DNA of 6,075 nucleotides from Spirochaetaceae bacterium (lineage in GTDB: Bacteria > Spirochaetota > Spirochaetia > Treponematales > Breznakiellaceae), in contig JAITHF010000254.1 in NCBI GenBank assembly GCA_031280115.1, forward strand, positions 1 to 6,075, given 5' to 3'. The position numbers and the translations under genes were made by a program. Under the pieces are notes generated by a model. That model saw only the letters and a program-made list of their open reading frames with translations, was not told where the DNA came from and did no database searches. Numbering within the stretch: the stretch's first letter is position 1; the number at the start of each line of letters is the position of its first letter. Shown piece after piece: positions 6,045-6,075 of the stretch.

Positions 6045-6075
6045 TTTATCTGGGGACAGGATAGTTTTTCTTGAC

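Overview
The window reads as a bacterial chromosome segment, most likely from a spirochaete close to Treponema. The main clue is the first gene, a 582-residue PheT of the short archaeal/eukaryotic-like type, which in bacteria is characteristic of spirochaetes. A lipoprotein with a loose, spirochaete-style lipobox supports this. The genus is an inference. The genes are GC-rich, so long minus-strand open frames are common and were treated as shadows.

Layout: 1-140 holds one inverted copy of a composite repeat whose outer end is cut by the window edge. At 158-186 there is a good sigma-70-type promoter (TTGACG, 17 nt, TATAGT) with a G7 run in its spacer, then an A-rich leader. Three co-directional plus-strand genes follow: pheT (246-1994), a 940-residue AAA/STAND-like protein with TPR repeats and eroded nucleotide-binding motifs (2007-4829, 12 nt after pheT), and a small predicted lipoprotein (4890-5660, 60 nt further on). 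The first two genes very probably share a transcript. The third has no clear ribosome binding site and may or may not be in the same operon.

From 5623 the sequence becomes a modular repeat array: two 56-bp units (A), a roughly 60-bp unit (B), two more A units, a second B unit, then an outer unit (C) ending in a strong hairpin. The order is therefore A-A-B, A-A-B, C. The left edge carries the same A-B-C order on the opposite strand, so related repeats in inverted orientation flank the three-gene block. The lipoprotein frame runs into the first A unit, which supplies about its last 11-12 residues and its stop codon. The A hairpin shows a paired, structure-preserving base change between the left and right copies. 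Two further small palindromes lie at 6009-6044.

No transposase, integrase, CRISPR, tRNA or rRNA gene was seen. The unusual parts are the modular inverted repeat, its capture of a gene's 3' end, the degenerate NTPase-TPR protein linked to pheT, and the homopolymeric G runs in the promoter and in two coding regions.
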